Below are positions 16,917 through 26,200 of a stretch of DNA of 33,740 nt, one piece after another. Below the pieces are notes generated by a model that saw only the letters and a program-made list of their open reading frames with translations, searched no databases and had not been told where the DNA came from. Position 1 is the first letter of the stretch. Every line of letters begins with the position of its first letter. The stretch comes from JBGSKY01 sp041740995 (GTDB taxonomy: Bacteria; Planctomycetota; Planctomycetia; Pirellulales; Pirellulaceae), in contig JBGSKY010000265.1 in the NCBI GenBank assembly GCA_041740995.1, positions 1 to 33,740 on the forward strand. Reading direction: 5' to 3'. A program made the position numbers and the translations under genes.

Positions 16917-18605
16917 CTACTTATATTCCGAAACGCTCGGTGCTGGCTCATAATCCAAACCGTCAATGAAGCTCGTTAAGGCTTTGCATCGACCTGGATT
17001 CTGAAGCTTGCGAACCGCCTTGCTTTCGATCTGACGAACGCGTTCACGGGTGACCGAAAAGATCTTGCCGACTTCTTCCAAAGTGTACGAATAGCCGTCA
17101 GCCAAACCGTATCGCAGCTTCAAAATTTCTCGCTCGCGATAATTCAGTGTTTCCATCGCGTCCTTGATATGGAACTTCAGCGATTCTTGATTTGCTTCGT
17201 ACAACGGATCTTCGTCGCGGTGATCTTCCAAGAACTCGCCGAATGTGCTCTCGTCATGGTCGCCGACTGGTTGGTCCAACGACAGCGGTTGGCGTGCCAT
17301 TTTGATGATCACTCTTGCGTCTTCGACCGACAGCTTGGCTCGTTTGGCAAGTTCCTCGATCGATGGCTCACGTCCAAGCTCTTGCACCAGATCGCGAGTC
17401 ATTTGACGAACCTTACTCATCGTATCAATCATGTGAATAGGTACGCGAATCGTTCGGCTTTGGTCCGCAATAGCTCGCGTGATCGCTTGGCGGATCCACC
17501 ATGTGGCATAAGTCGAAAACTTGAATCCGCGAGCATGTTCGAATTTGTCGACTGCTCGCATCAAGCCAGTGTTGCCCTCTTGAATCAAATCCAAAAAGCT
17601 CAATCCACGATTGCGGTACTTTTTAGCGATTGAAACAACTAATCGTAAATTGCCCGCCGACAGTTCGCTTTTGGCAAAGTCATAGCTTTGACGATAACGG
17701 CTTACTCGTTGAACGCGTCGATCCAACGTCGCTGGCGTTTCGTAGGTGATTTGAATCAATTGTTGCAACTCACGACGCAATTGTCCCAAGTCCTCTTGCA
17801 CCTGTTCCGGTTGGCTCTTTGCCAATTCTAAGCGTTGGCGAATGAGTACCATTTGGCTGTTGATCGCCTGAAGTTTTTCGAAGATCGGTTCCAAACGATT
17901 GGCTCGAAGATTCATCTCTTCAACCAAACGAGTGGCTCGGTTTCGACGACGAATCAGCTTCTTCCAAGCTGCTCGGCGATCCGACATTGAATTGCGTTTA
18001 TCTATCGCGGCATAGAAGTCGACTTGGTTGCATGCCAGCAGCTTTCGAATCGTATCGATGTTTGGCCCGATACGTTTCATGATCGCGGTCTTTTCCGATG
18101 CGTTGGTGACGCTGACTTCGATCGTCCGGTCAAGTCGCAGCTTGCCATCGCGAACCTGTTCCAACAGTTTGACTGCACCCAACAGGACGAAGTCAGTCGA
18201 GACCAGCCATTGCCGGTAATATAAACGGGTCGATTCAATCCGCTTGGCGTACGCAATCTCTTGATGACGATTGAGAAGTGGAATCTCGCCCATTTGCATC
18301 AAATACATGCGAACAGGGTCGTCAATCGCATCGACTCCGCTATCGGCAGTATCAACGAGCGCTTGTTCGTCATCGCCAAAATCGGCATCCTCGAACGACT
18401 GAGCTTCGTCGTCGCTTTCCTCTTCTTCTTCCTCTTCTTCTTCCTCTTCTTCCTCTTCTTCGTCAACGATCTCGAATTCATTTTCGTATTCGTCTTCTGC
18501 TTTGGTGCGACTTTCGTTGACCACGACAAATCCAAACTGCCCAGCAGAATCGTCGTCTAAGAAGCGGTCATGGTTATCAAAAGATGAGGTGTTGGAGTTT
18601 TTCAT
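16917..18605 (-). CDS. rpoD: RNA polymerase primary-type sigma factor (RpoD/SigA family)
   Basis: This 562-residue protein has the full group 1 sigma-70 layout. Residues 1-90 are an acidic N-terminus with 15 consecutive glutamates (49-63). Region 1.2 starts at DDPVRMYLMQMG (95-106). A long helical non-conserved region spans about 130-310. Region 2 (about 317-395) includes NLRLVVSIAKKY, DLIQEGNTGLM and the -10-binding FKFSTYATWWIRQAI. Region 3 runs to about 470 (VPIHMIDT, REPSIEELA). Region 4 (about 485-545) has REREILKLRYGL and the helix-turn-helix TLEEVGKIFSVTRERVRQIE that contacts the -35 box. It directs housekeeping transcription; planctomycetes often have several RpoD-like factors, so its being the sole primary sigma is not proven. 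Hairpin 16862-16884 lies downstream. Confidence 0.95.
   Translation of the reverse strand: MKNSNTSSFDNHDRFLDDDSAGQFGFVVVNESRTKAEDEYENEFEIVDEEEEEEEEEEEEEEESDDEAQSFEDADFGDDEQALVDTADSGVDAIDDPVRMYLMQMGEIPLLNRHQEIAYAKRIESTRLYYRQWLVSTDFVLLGAVKLLEQVRDGKLRLDRTIEVSVTNASEKTAIMKRIGPNIDTIRKLLACNQVDFYAAIDKRNSMSDRRAAWKKLIRRRNRATRLVEEMNLRANRLEPIFEKLQAINSQMVLIRQRLELAKSQPEQVQEDLGQLRRELQQLIQITYETPATLDRRVQRVSRYRQSYDFAKSELSAGNLRLVVSIAKKYRNRGLSFLDLIQEGNTGLMRAVDKFEHARGFKFSTYATWWIRQAITRAIADQSRTIRVPIHMIDTMSKVRQMTRDLVQELGREPSIEELAKRAKLSVEDARVIIKMARQPLSLDQPVGDHDESTFGEFLEDHRDEDPLYEANQESLKFHIKDAMETLNYREREILKLRYGLADGYSYTLEEVGKIFSVTRERVRQIESKAVRKLQNPGRCKALTSFIDGLDYEPAPSVSEYK
18417..18461 (-). repeat. 45-base GAA/GAG triplet repeat encoding 15 glutamates
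   Basis: Fifteen uninterrupted glutamate codons, a mix of GAA and GAG with GAG every third or fourth codon, lie inside the sigma factor gene (residues 49-63). Such runs can expand or contract by slippage without breaking the frame. Confidence 0.9.
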
Positions 18606-19009
18606 AGCGGCAGATATCTCATCAAAAGCAGTGAATCATTGGATGTTGATCTTCGTGATCAAGTTCCCTCAGCGGGATTGCTTAGACGCAATGCAGCTGC
18701 GATGCCAAGACACTGAAGTTGTTGACGGATTCAGTCGCAAGTCCTTGTGATGCAATGCTTTAGGTGTGTTTCTCGACGTGTTTTGATTCATCGTATGTGG
18801 CCTGAACTCAACGGCTGAGAGGTTTTTTTGATGCCCAAATGCAACACGTTGTCGCGTTAAAACACCGATCCATTTGCTTTCAGTCGAATAAGGTTCGCTA
18901 TCCATAGAACGATATCACTAGCCATCCGTCCTCTTAAAACAACTTTTCAAGTTACAATTGACAACTTGATTTATACGACGCGACGGACCAGAAGTTCCAA
19001 AACGCGACC
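18606..19009. other. 404-base divergent intergenic region
   Basis: This region separates the leftward sigma factor gene from the rightward PQQ-propeller gene. It contains a 7-base inverted repeat (18947-18969) close to the propeller gene, an ACTAGC motif at 18917-18922 and a T7 run near 18825. The minus-strand frame at 18669-18905 has no recognisable product. Confidence 0.4.
18947..18969. promoter_or_regulatory. Inverted repeat overlapping a TTGACA box (possible operator)
   Basis: TCAAGTT (18947-18953) and AACTTGA (18963-18969) are perfect 7-base arms around a 9-base spacer that contains CAATTG. TTGACA, a perfect -35 consensus, lies at 18958-18963 inside the element, but no good -10 box follows at the usual distance. 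The site is 41 bases upstream of the propeller gene start and may bind a dimeric regulator. Confidence 0.3.
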
Positions 19010-20368
19010 ATGGAGTTCGAAAGATTTATGCTGGCTAGCTTATTCAGGTCGCTACTTTTCTTCCCGATTTTCGCCGCTGGCCTCTTCGGCGAAGACGCAA
19101 TGTCGTCGCTCGACGTAACCAACACTGCTTGGCCCGCCGAGCAAATTAAGTCGCTTGACGGATGGGCTTGGCCGCAATACCGAGGGCTTAGCGGCGATGG
19201 AGTTGCGAGCCAAGGCGCCAAACCTCCGAGCAATTGGTCGGAAAATTTAAACGTCCAATGGAAGACAGAACTGGATGGTCGAGCATGGTCGTCGCCTTTG
19301 GTTTGGGGTGATTTTGTCTGGCTGACTAACGCCGACGTCGAAGGCCATAAGCAAAGCTTGATCGGATTAGATCGACGGACAGGGAACGTTCTCCGGAATC
19401 AAATGCTGTTTGAGAACCAGGAAGTTCAAGCCGATTTTCACATCACAAACTCTTACGCTTCGCCAACTCCGATTTGCGACGGAGAAATGGTTTTCTGCCA
19501 TTTCGGCGCGTATGGCACCGCCGCAATTGACGTCAGTGTGCCGATCGAAAAGTCGATCGTCTGGTCACGCCGCGATCTGCCTTGCAATCACTATCGCGGG
19601 CCAGGCAGCTCTCCCATCCTTTTCGGCGAATTGCTTCTCATTCATTTTGATGGTTTTGACCACCAATATGTTATTGCGCTCGATCGAAAGACCGGTCAGA
19701 CGCGATGGCAAACCGAGAGAGATTATGATTTTGGAACGGACAATGGCGACTATCATAAAGCGTTCGGAACGCCAACGATCATCAAAATCGGCGAGCAATA
19801 CCAACTCATCAGCCCTGCTGCAAAGGCAATCCAGTCGTTAGACCCTTTCACAGGGAAACCGAATTGGTACGTCCGTTACGACGAACATTCGACAGCCTGC
19901 CGACCGCTTTGGGATGGAAATTTACTTTACATCAGCACCGGTTTTAGCAAAGCAAAATTGCTGGCGATCGATCCATCGGGCAGCGGCGATGTCACCGACA
20001 CACACGTTCGTTGGCAGGTTACCAAGTCGATCGGCAGCAAACCATCGCCATTGCTGTATCAAGATCGATTGTACTGCGTCGATGATCGCGGCGTGATGAG
20101 CTGCCTTGACCGTTCAAATGGCGAATCGATCTGGCAACAACGCTTGGGGGGCGACTTCAGCAGTTCGCCGGTTGCTGCGGACGGGCGAATTTTTCTTTTT
20201 GATGAGACCGGCAAATCTCACGTTGTGGAAGCAGCCGACGAATTTCGATTGATTGCCGAAAATTCGCTCGAAGCCGGTTGTATGAGTTCACCGGCGATCG
20301 TAAATAATCAGCTGATCGTTCGAACCACAAAAGCAGTTTACTGCCTAGGCGAAACACAGAATGACTAG
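19010..20368 (+). CDS. Secreted PQQ-like beta-propeller protein (BamB-like repeats)
   Basis: This 452-residue protein has a signal peptide (hydrophobic LFRSLLFFPIFAAGLF, residues 11-26) and then the planctomycete-type opening WPQYRGLSGDGVA (about 54-66). This is followed by PQQ/BamB-like blades such as GLDRRTGNVL, ALDRKTGQTRW, SLDPFTGKPNWY and CLDRSNGESIW. The repeats form an eight-bladed propeller in the family; in planctomycetes these proteins are abundant and their partners are mostly unknown. True quinone-dehydrogenase catalytic residues are not evident, so a binding or scaffold role is more likely than an enzymatic one. ATG 19010 was chosen; ATG 19028 would give a shorter signal peptide. 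A 190-base gap with hairpins separates it from tRNA-Leu. Confidence 0.85.
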   Translation: MEFERFMLASLFRSLLFFPIFAAGLFGEDAMSSLDVTNTAWPAEQIKSLDGWAWPQYRGLSGDGVASQGAKPPSNWSENLNVQWKTELDGRAWSSPLVWGDFVWLTNADVEGHKQSLIGLDRRTGNVLRNQMLFENQEVQADFHITNSYASPTPICDGEMVFCHFGAYGTAAIDVSVPIEKSIVWSRRDLPCNHYRGPGSSPILFGELLLIHFDGFDHQYVIALDRKTGQTRWQTERDYDFGTDNGDYHKAFGTPTIIKIGEQYQLISPAAKAIQSLDPFTGKPNWYVRYDEHSTACRPLWDGNLLYISTGFSKAKLLAIDPSGSGDVTDTHVRWQVTKSIGSKPSPLLYQDRLYCVDDRGVMSCLDRSNGESIWQQRLGGDFSSSPVAADGRIFLFDETGKSHVVEAADEFRLIAENSLEAGCMSSPAIVNNQLIVRTTKAVYCLGETQND

Positions 20369-20428
20369 CAGTTGGATTTGTCCACGCGTGTGTTTTCATC
20401 CGTAGCTCGATTATCAGTGCCAGGGCTT

Positions 20429-20492
20429 CTTGCCAATCGTAGGCCACACCCCGTCGTGGCAAGCTTACTTGGGCCAGGACTGGTTCTGTCCT
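20429..20492. repeat. Hairpin-rich intergenic segment before tRNA-Leu
   Basis: CTTGCCA (20429-20435) pairs with TGGCAAG (20457-20463) across 21 bases, and AGGAC (20476-20480) pairs with GTCCT (20488-20492) across 7 bases. The second hairpin contains GCCAGGACTGGTTC, related to GCCAGGACAGGTCC after the tRNA, so this may be a dispersed intergenic repeat. It may also end the propeller transcript. Confidence 0.4.
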
Positions 20493-20559
20493 ATAGCTAA
20501 GTCTGCTTGACGGTTTTGGCGAACCCTCTAGACTTTTGCACAGTCCAGTAAATGATCCC

Positions 20560-20641
<82 letters not shown>

Positions 20642-20696
20642 TTTATCATTTGTTTTCGGCATCCAAAATCCGTTTCGCTTTCCCAACGCACAACGA

Positions 20697-20739
20697 AATG
20701 CGATTGAGATTTTTGCAATCTGGCGAAGAATATCGCATT
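20697..20739. other. Nested stem-loop downstream of tRNA-Leu
   Basis: Outer arms AATGCGAT (20697-20704) and ATCGCATT (20732-20739) pair perfectly over 8 bases. Inside, AGATT (20707-20711) pairs with AATCT (20717-20721) around TTTGC. The two stems are joined by 2 and 10 unpaired bases. It could be a structured RNA end or a protein site; no T run follows. Confidence 0.4.
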
Positions 20740-20765
20740 GCAAAATAGCCGCCTCTTAGTCGATC

Positions 20766-20796
20766 GGCACTATAAAAGTAGTGCCAGGACAGGTCC
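20766..20796. repeat. Double hairpin GGCACTA/TAGTGCC plus GGAC/GTCC
   Basis: GGCACTA (20766-20772) and TAGTGCC (20779-20785) form a perfect 7-base stem with a 6-base loop. Immediately after it, GGAC and GTCC at 20787-20796 can pair. The GCCAGGAC-GGT-C core matches the segment before the tRNA, suggesting a dispersed intergenic repeat flanking tRNA-Leu. Confidence 0.4.
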
Positions 20797-20922
20797 TCGA
20801 CGACGCGCCGCGTAAAATGCAACAGGATCCTTGGTTGATCAAAACCTGGGACCTTGGAGCAAATGGTATGCTATCTCGCATTCTCCTCGAAAATTTGTCT
20901 TCAAAGCCAATAGGAATCGATC

Positions 20923-21543
20923 GTGCAAAAACTTTCTCGCAAATCCTTCTTCAATCTAACCCAGCTGCTGCAATGTCTTGTACTTGTGAGCAGCGTGATC
21001 TTCGCGCAAACGGCACTCGCGGAACAGTTCGTCCTCTTTGACGTAACCTTTGACTATTCCAAAGCAGATGCTGAAAATTCGAAACCGAGCAAATCTCATT
21101 ACTACGTCAAAGGCAAAATGCTCAACGAAGACCGGCCAAAGAATTGGTTAACACCAACAGACTACCGAAACGGCACCGTTCACGTGCGGCTTGAGGTTCT
21201 CGAAAAACCAATCGAAGATGAGCCGACGACTTGGAGCGTCTGCTACATACCAAACAAAGGCCAAAAAAATGGTTACGGATGCCTGGGCATCAAAGCCTAT
21301 CGCAAGCCTGGAGTTTTCGAGCAAGACATCTCGATGACGTCATTTTGGGAAAATGATTCAATCGTTTGGTCCGAAGGAATCAAGCAGATGGACCTTGTGA
21401 TCAAAGACAAAGACGGCGTAAAGTTGCACGAACGCAAAGACGCCGATAACTTTCTGCCGACTAAGGTCCGCATGACTTTGATCCAAGTCTCCGCTGGCGC
21501 GAAGTATGATTCAAAATTGGTTGAGGATCTATTCAAAAAGTAG
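20923..21543 (+). CDS. Secreted protein of unknown function
   Basis: This 206-residue protein starts at GTG 20923. It has a signal peptide with a basic n-region (QKLSRK), a hydrophobic core (LLQCLVLVSSVIFA) and a likely cleavage after ALA near residue 33. The mature part is beta-rich, with Lys and Asp abundant and repeated strand patterns (FVLFDVTFDY, HYYVKGKML, TVHVRLEVLE, MDLVIKDKDG). The pattern suggests a single jelly-roll or Ig-like domain that could bind sugar, but no family is recognised and no catalytic motif is visible. It is the first gene of a same-strand run with csaA, the DUF1801-type gene and the acetyltransferase gene, 31 bases before csaA. Confidence 0.75.
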   Translation: MQKLSRKSFFNLTQLLQCLVLVSSVIFAQTALAEQFVLFDVTFDYSKADAENSKPSKSHYYVKGKMLNEDRPKNWLTPTDYRNGTVHVRLEVLEKPIEDEPTTWSVCYIPNKGQKNGYGCLGIKAYRKPGVFEQDISMTSFWENDSIVWSEGIKQMDLVIKDKDGVKLHERKDADNFLPTKVRMTLIQVSAGAKYDSKLVEDLFKK

Positions 21544-21574
21544 AAGTCATCGACAAGTTATTGGGGCAGACCAA

Positions 21575-21922
21575 GTGAATGAGTCAGGAATCATTACATG
21601 GCAAGAGTTCCAAAACGTTGACCTTCGAGCGGGAACGGTCACATCGGTTGAAGAGTTCCACGAGGCTCGTAAGTCGGCTTATAAGGTTACCGTAGACTTC
21701 GGCCTCGAAATTGGCGTTCGCCGCACGAGTGCTCAGATCACAGTGAATTACACCAAAGAGGAGCTTCTTGGCCGGCAAGTTATCGGCGTCGTGAACTTTC
21801 CGCCAAAGCAGATTGGCCCAATGATGTCGGAGTTTTTGATAGTTGGATTCTATCGCGACGACCAATCGGTCATCCTGGCGGTCCCAGACAAGTCGATCGC
21901 GAATGGAGCCAAGTTGGCTTAG
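21575..21922 (+). CDS. csaA: CsaA-type tRNA-binding domain protein
   Basis: This 115-residue protein is one EMAP-II/Trbp111-like OB-fold domain, the usual length of CsaA. It has the family's opening ITWQEFQNVDLRAGTV, the middle segment RTSAQITVNYTKEELLGRQVIGVVNFPPKQIG, and the closing GFYRDDQSVILAVPD and NGAKLA. CsaA dimers bind tRNA and were described as an export-related chaperone in Bacillus. The best start is GTG at 21575, giving the family's normal N-terminus; an ATG at 21506 would add 23 unrelated residues and overlap the preceding gene. The next gene begins 11 bases after its stop, so co-transcription is likely. Confidence 0.88.
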   Translation: MNESGIITWQEFQNVDLRAGTVTSVEEFHEARKSAYKVTVDFGLEIGVRRTSAQITVNYTKEELLGRQVIGVVNFPPKQIGPMMSEFLIVGFYRDDQSVILAVPDKSIANGAKLA

Positions 21923-21933
21923 CGAGAATCATC

Positions 21934-22254
21934 ATGACAGACGCAGAAAAACAGAGCTTAATCGAATTGCTCGATTCGCTTGTGATGGCGGCGGTACCGA
22001 AAGCAACTAGGGTTGCAAAGTACGGTGGGACGCTCTACACGCTGAAACCGGACGAAAAGGAAGGTCAGTTTTGTGGAGTGTTCCCGTACAAGTCACACGT
22101 TCAGTTGTCATTCGCCAAAGGCAACGAACTCGAAGATCCTGACGGATTGCTCGAAGGCGGAGGCAAGTTCCGGCGGCACTTGACCTTTAAAAGCCTTGAC
22201 GATTTCGATGCGAGAGTTGTGAAACGGTTTGCGAAAGCATCTGCGAAGCTTTGA
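21934..22254 (+). CDS. DUF1801-type small protein
   Basis: This 106-residue protein resembles the DUF1801/YdhG-like fold. It has an N-terminal helix, KATRVAKYGGTLYTL near residues 22-37 (in the family a segment like EAIKYGMPTF), FCGVFPYKSHVQLSFAKG in the middle (family: FAAFKKHVSLYF) and LEGGGKFRRHLTFKSLDD near the end. Members have a small alpha/beta structure resembling frataxin-like proteins; the function is mostly unknown. The call rests on recalled family pattern. It sits 11 bases after csaA, with ATG at 21934. Confidence 0.7.
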   Translation: MTDAEKQSLIELLDSLVMAAVPKATRVAKYGGTLYTLKPDEKEGQFCGVFPYKSHVQLSFAKGNELEDPDGLLEGGGKFRRHLTFKSLDDFDARVVKRFAKASAKL

Positions 22255-22335
22255 TACTTGCAGACAGCGACGTCGGTCGCACGGTTCAAATTGTGAAGGT
22301 TTCCAAACAGTGTGCATATTAATTACAATCCTGCG

Positions 22336-22830
22336 ATGAATACCCTGCGACTCTTTCAGCCGAGTGATTGGCCTTCTGTATGGGAAATCCTCGAGCCCGT
22401 ATTTCGAGCGGGCGAAACTTACCCCTATTCACCGAGCATCACTGAAGAGGAAGCTCGCGTGGCTTGGATCGACGTTCCCGATGCGACTTTCGTCGCGTTG
22501 GGCGACGACGGGAAGATGCTAGGAACATACTACCTCAAACCCAACAATAGCGAACTCGGGGCACACGTCGCCAATTGCGGGTACGTCGTAGGCGAATCTG
22601 CTCGAGGCAAGGGAGTCGCATCAACGATGTGCAAACACTCCCAGACCGAAGCGGTCGCTCGCGGCTTCAAGGCAATGCAATACAATCTCGTCGTCTCCAC
22701 GAACGAGCGTGCCGTCAATCTGTGGCAACATCGGGGGTTCGAGATTATTGGAACGTTACCCAAAGCGTTTCGACATACGAAGCACGGTTACGTCGATGCT
22801 TATGTGATGTACAAGTGGCTTATCGCGTAG
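22336..22830 (+). CDS. GNAT family N-acetyltransferase
   Basis: This 164-residue protein has the GNAT plan: MNTLRLFQPSDWPSVWEIL at the start, strand FVALGDDGKMLGTYYL (about 52-67), strand CGYVVGESARGKGVAS (81-96) with the acetyl-CoA loop RGKGVA (90-95), and YNLVVSTNERAVNLWQHRGFEIIGTLP (116-142), the conserved motif B region. It transfers an acetyl group to an unknown amine; the spread of substrates in this family prevents a closer call. ATG 22336 is preferred over an in-frame GTG at 22312. Its stop overlaps the convergent CoA-binding gene by 11 bases. Confidence 0.88.
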   Translation: MNTLRLFQPSDWPSVWEILEPVFRAGETYPYSPSITEEEARVAWIDVPDATFVALGDDGKMLGTYYLKPNNSELGAHVANCGYVVGESARGKGVASTMCKHSQTEAVARGFKAMQYNLVVSTNERAVNLWQHRGFEIIGTLPKAFRHTKHGYVDAYVMYKWLIA

Positions 22831-23230
22831 CCAACAACACCAGAATGCAACTACCGTCGTCGATGACGTTGATGCCGGCTTCGCGTGCCGATTGACTGGC
22901 CTGCTCGTCATCGGCTCCGGGTTGCATCCAGATGTTTTTCACGCCGGTGGCGATCGCCTCGGCGACGACTTGGCGTGTGACTTCCGGTGGCGTGATGATC
23001 GACAGGGATTCAGGGACGATGGGAAGGACTGCGATTTTCGGATAAGCCTTGTGGCCTTCGATTTCTTCGGTGACCGGATTGAGCGGATAGGTTTCGCGGC
23101 CGGAGGCGAGCAGGGCTTTAAAGACCTTGTAGCCGTACTTTTGAGTGTTAGCCGATGCACCCGCGACGGCATAGTTTTTTGCAGCGAGAAATTGGTCAAT
23201 TCCATTCATCTGGACTGTCTCGTTCTTCAT
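22820..23230 (-). CDS. CoA-binding domain protein (YccU-like)
   Basis: This 136-residue protein is a single Rossmann-type CoA-binding domain: FLAAKNYAVAGASANTQKYGYKVFKALLASG, then YPLNPVTEEIEGHKAYPKI, ESLSIITPPEVTRQVVAEAIATGVKNIWMQPGA and AREAGINVIDDGSCILV. Stand-alone forms like this occur widely; they bind CoA and are thought to be regulatory, without proven reactions. The start is ATG 23230, which overlaps the stop of the upstream cytochrome gene in a TAATG arrangement, a sign of translational coupling; a longer TTG form (23257) and a shorter ATG form (23209) are less likely. Its coding end overlaps the convergent acetyltransferase gene by 11 bases. Confidence 0.88.
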   Translation of the reverse strand: MKNETVQMNGIDQFLAAKNYAVAGASANTQKYGYKVFKALLASGRETYPLNPVTEEIEGHKAYPKIAVLPIVPESLSIITPPEVTRQVVAEAIATGVKNIWMQPGADDEQASQSAREAGINVIDDGSCILVLLATR

Positions 23231-26200
23231 TATTTTGGAAGGTGATTTATTGTCCAATAGATCTCTTCGTCAAAACGATTTCCCGCTTTGTCGTGCAACT
23301 TCATTCGAAGGCGAAGTTGATTGACTGGTCGGAGTGAATCGATCTTTAAGAAGACTGATTTTCTTTCGGCACCAATTTCAATTGAATCAATTTTGACTGC
23401 TTCGATGCCCACTTCGCCATTCGTAGGTTTATAAAATTCTGAACCATAATTTTCAGTCCAGTGGTAGTTCCATTGATCGATCTCGAATGAGGCCAAATCA
23501 TTGGCGGTTGACAAGTCTAATTGAAAATTGAAATCAATCCGCAACGCGTTCGAGAGAACTTTACAGTCAGTCACTCTATTCTCATCAATTCCAGTGTAGC
23601 GAATCCTTTGGATGCCATTTTCGCCAAGGCCAGCTCGTCCATTTTCATTCCATCCGTTCAACCCGGTCGCATAGACTTGGCCATCGACAGGATTGACTCG
23701 CGCTCGCATGACTCCGGTCGAGAAGTTGTGATGTAGCTTGATTAGTGCCGCTTGTGAACCTTGCTCGAAGTCTTGAATCATCAGTCGATACATCCAACCT
23801 TTTCCAAAACTGGTATGCAGCAGACTGCCTGAAAGTGGTCCCCAGCGTGCGTCGCTGACCCAAAGTTGGCCACCAGAAGAATTGTCGACATCTTGCGGCA
23901 TCCAAATAAGTGGCTGATCAAAAGTCGGCGGAGCTAAAACTTTCGACGGATCGATTCGCCCGCCGTCGGGCGACCATTGCTTGCCGCCGCGCTTATTTTG
24001 CACGTAACCGTAAAAGCCGCCTGGGCGAACCAAGCTAATTTTAGATGCTGGCATCCAGTTGCCCTGATTGTCGCTGACCGTCATCCGATTGTCGGGTAAC
24101 ATTCCCATGCCGTTTGGAGTCCGAAAGCCTGTGCAAAAAATCGAATGTTTTTTGCCGTCAGGCGAAACTTTGACTACCGAACCTGGTAACGCGTAGCTTG
24201 TATATTGGCCGCACTTAGCATAGTAAAAATTTCCTTGCGAATCGGTATGCAAGTCGAAGTTGAACGCATGAAAGAAAGTTGAAACGTCGGGATCTGCAAA
24301 AAATGATTCGTAAAAATCCGCTTCACCATCGTCATTGTAGTCGTGCAATCGAGTGATGCGATCTTTACACGTCACATAAATTAGACCGTCAACTACTTTC
24401 ACACCGAACGGTTCGTATAAGCCGCCAGCAAACCGTTTCCATCGAATATCAAGCAACTGGTCATCTACCCCAGAAACGATCCACACGTCGCCGCCGTGAG
24501 TCGTGACGACCATACGACCATCTTCAAAAAAATCGAGAGCGGTCGTTCGAAGCCAACTATTCCAGGGTGTCTGGTCGGGTATCGAAATCGTGTCAACAGC
24601 ATACGAACCCTTCTCAAGCCCGCGATAGCCGACGGTGTGAAGTGTGCCGGGCCAGTTTTCTGTACCGCCATTAATCAGTCCGGCAGGGTCAATTTCATAA
24701 GGAGCAATGGCATCGTTGCTAGGCAGGCTGCTGACGTTTTCGACTATCGAACTGCAGACGCTGAAGAGCCGTTCTTTCTTGTCTGCCGGGATATTTAGAA
24801 TAAGACGATGGCTGCTGTCAATTTCCCAGGTTAACCCATCGTTGTCGCCATATGCGCGGCTCGCAACGAACCAATCGTTTGACGAGTCAAACTTGATTCC
24901 AGTGAACGCGATGGCGTTTTCCGCTTTGCCGGCCTTAAGATTGTGGATTAGATCATCGTTGACAACGCCTTCGACGCCGCTGTGCTCAGCGTCCCCAGCA
25001 GCAGTCGCGAGCTTCAGAGCGTTTCCAGGCCCGATTCGAAAGTTACGTATCACGGAACGCTGGTTTTGATACTGACCGGGCAGCTCGAAAACTTGGCGCC
25101 CATCGATCTTGTATTTTAGAACGATCGATTCGTCGTGAATGTAGTGACCTTGATACTCAAGCCATTTGCTGGGCAGTGGACCGCGCGGTAAGAGTTCGTT
25201 CGTCGGATAATCAAAAGTTCCTTCGTGTGCCCATCGCCAGCCGCCAAGATTGGGTAACAATTTGCCTTCCGGCTCGGGATAACCTTCGCCGCGACCACGC
25301 TGGTGTTGCGTTTGATTGAGGTTCAAAAAGCCGTTTTCCCAAAGCCCGGCAAGGTCCATCGTGTGTAAGTTGTACGACGCAGTTAGACCGCCGAGCTTGA
25401 TAGTCAGAACCGAAGAGATTTTGTCACCCAACTGCGACGCCAAAGCCGGTCCATAATCGCGAGCACCATCCGGTTTAAATTCGCCGTCCTCCGTTCCAGC
25501 CGGCAGGCTTGACAAGTAATCTTCGGTCACAATTTGGTAATCCGGATTAGTGTCCTTCATGAAGCGTTCTCGGATGTAATGAACAACTTCATAACGTTCC
25601 TTAGGTGAAAGGTATGTCGTTGCCGCCATCAAGCCGTTTCCACGCGAAAGCGTCAAAAACATACTGTGCGGATCCGAGCCAAATTTCAGTTTCTGAGTCC
25701 CAAATGCTCGTGCGGACGCGAGCGAGGGTGTGTTCCCGTCGAGACCATGACAGCTGGCGCACAAGCCGTCGAATGTAGCTCGCCCGGATTCCAAAGATCT
25801 GCGATTCTTTTGTACCTCTCGGATGATGCCGGCATGATCGAGGTTGCTCACATCGTCTTTGACGACGAGTTGCTCGGGCGTAGGCTGAAGCTCTTTAGCC
25901 CGTTTATCGCCCCCTCGGACAACTTCAAAAACGTAGCTGGCTAGATCATAAAATTCGCCTATGGACCTTAGTGTGGCGATTAAGCCGTCCGGCATCATTG
26001 ATTGCGGTACTGTTTTTCGATCTTCGATGGATAACTTGCTGACGCGTAACTCATTCTCAAGACTATTGAGATCTCGCAACACAAGTTCATCTTCTGTCTC
26101 GCCGACATACATGCCCTTAATGATGACGTTTTCATCAGTCAGAACTAAAACGACGTTGTATCCGGAACAGATCGATTTGGATGGATAGAGCAACGAATCG

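Noticed and set aside
18815..18831. Short hairpin before a T7 run, looking like an intrinsic terminator
   Set aside because: The stem is only four base pairs and no plus-strand gene lies upstream.
18669..18905. 78-codon minus-strand frame upstream of the sigma factor gene
   Set aside because: It has no domain, no ribosome binding site and a low-complexity composition; more likely leader DNA.
20781..21041. 86-codon plus-strand frame overlapping the start of the secreted protein gene
   Set aside because: Its second half overlaps the signal peptide of 20923-21543 in another frame, and its first half covers a repeat.
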